A stretch of DNA of 6,209 nt, taken from contig CAMYNZ010000226.1 of the NCBI GenBank assembly GCA_947259865.1, positions 1 to 6,209 of the forward strand. Direction: 5' to 3'. How positions within the stretch are numbered: position 1 is the first letter of the stretch; each line of letters opens with the position of its first letter. The stretch comes from an uncultured Desulfobacterales bacterium (GTDB taxonomy: Bacteria > Desulfobacterota > Desulfobacteria > Desulfobacterales > G020354645). Of the stretch, positions 6,065 through 6,209 are shown piece after piece. Position numbers and translations under genes: made by a program. The notes below the pieces were generated by a model. That model was not told where the DNA came from. It did no database searches and worked only from the letters and a program-made list of their open reading frames with translations.

Positions 6065-6209
6065 ATGAATAGATCAGATCTGGTCAGCGTATTGAAGGAT
6101 GAAATAAGTTTGAGCAGAAAATATGCCGAAAAGATTGTAAATACCTTTTTTGATGCCATCCAAGATACACTGGTCGAAGGCGAGCGCGTCGAAATCAGGG
6201 GATTTGGGA
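6065..6209 (+). CDS. HU/IHF-family nucleoid DNA-binding protein, 3'-truncated by window
   Basis: Small dimeric DNA-bending protein of the bacterial nucleoid. Only the first 48 codons of an expected 90-100 are present. They show the family's N-terminal helical part: MNRSDLVSVLKDEISLS, then a helix KYAEKIVNTFFDAI, followed by the turn and first strand GERVEIRGFG (39-48). The GERVEIRGFG block is closest to IHF-beta (GERIEIRGFG), but HU proteins share it. The beta arms that touch DNA and would help separate HU from IHF are outside the window. The gene lies 96 nt after scpB, with a strong AAGGAG site and probably its own promoter, next to condensin genes with a related role in chromosome structure. 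Confidence 0.9.
   Translation, partial: MNRSDLVSVLKDEISLSRKYAEKIVNTFFDAIQDTLVEGERVEIRGFG

Overview
The window is an ordinary, gene-dense bacterial core region, about 48% GC by eye. It most resembles the Desulfobacterota (former Deltaproteobacteria, Desulfobacterales-like). The reasons are a DHH-CBS-tRNA nucleotidyltransferase fusion, followed by a minimal M50 protease, trpS, scpA and scpB in one direction, an order I recall from Geobacter and sulfate reducers, and an intergenic repeat of GATGCTG-type heptads, which I associate with sulfate-reducer genomes. The taxonomic call is inference.

Layout, all on the + strand. Positions 1-2564 hold a tRNA nucleotidyltransferase fused to DHH/DHHA1 and CBS domains; its 5' end lies outside the window. 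Positions 2554-3261 encode a small site-2-protease-type membrane metalloprotease, overlapping the previous gene by 11 nt. Positions 3261-4247 encode tryptophanyl-tRNA synthetase, overlapping the protease stop by one base and carrying a four-cysteine pattern like that of [4Fe-4S] TrpRS enzymes. Positions 4273-4995 encode ScpA, 25 nt downstream. These four genes look like one operon. A 274-nt intergenic region follows (4996-5269). It holds a repeat element of about 143 bp made of 7-bp units in inverted arms, with a GC-rich hairpin inserted between two heptads. Next are scpB (5270-5968), a 96-nt spacer with a 16-bp palindrome and possible promoter, and the first 48 codons of a HU/IHF-family DNA-binding protein running off the end.

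Two functional themes share the locus. One is tRNA maturation and charging: CCA end addition or repair, and Trp-tRNA synthesis. The other is chromosome organisation: the ScpA kleisin and ScpB partner of SMC condensin, then a nucleoid protein. I see no phage, transposase, CRISPR, toxin-antitoxin or defence genes, and no clearly new multi-gene system. The most interesting items are the TrpRS cysteine cluster, the nested repeat element splitting scpA from scpB, and the multidomain tRNA enzyme.
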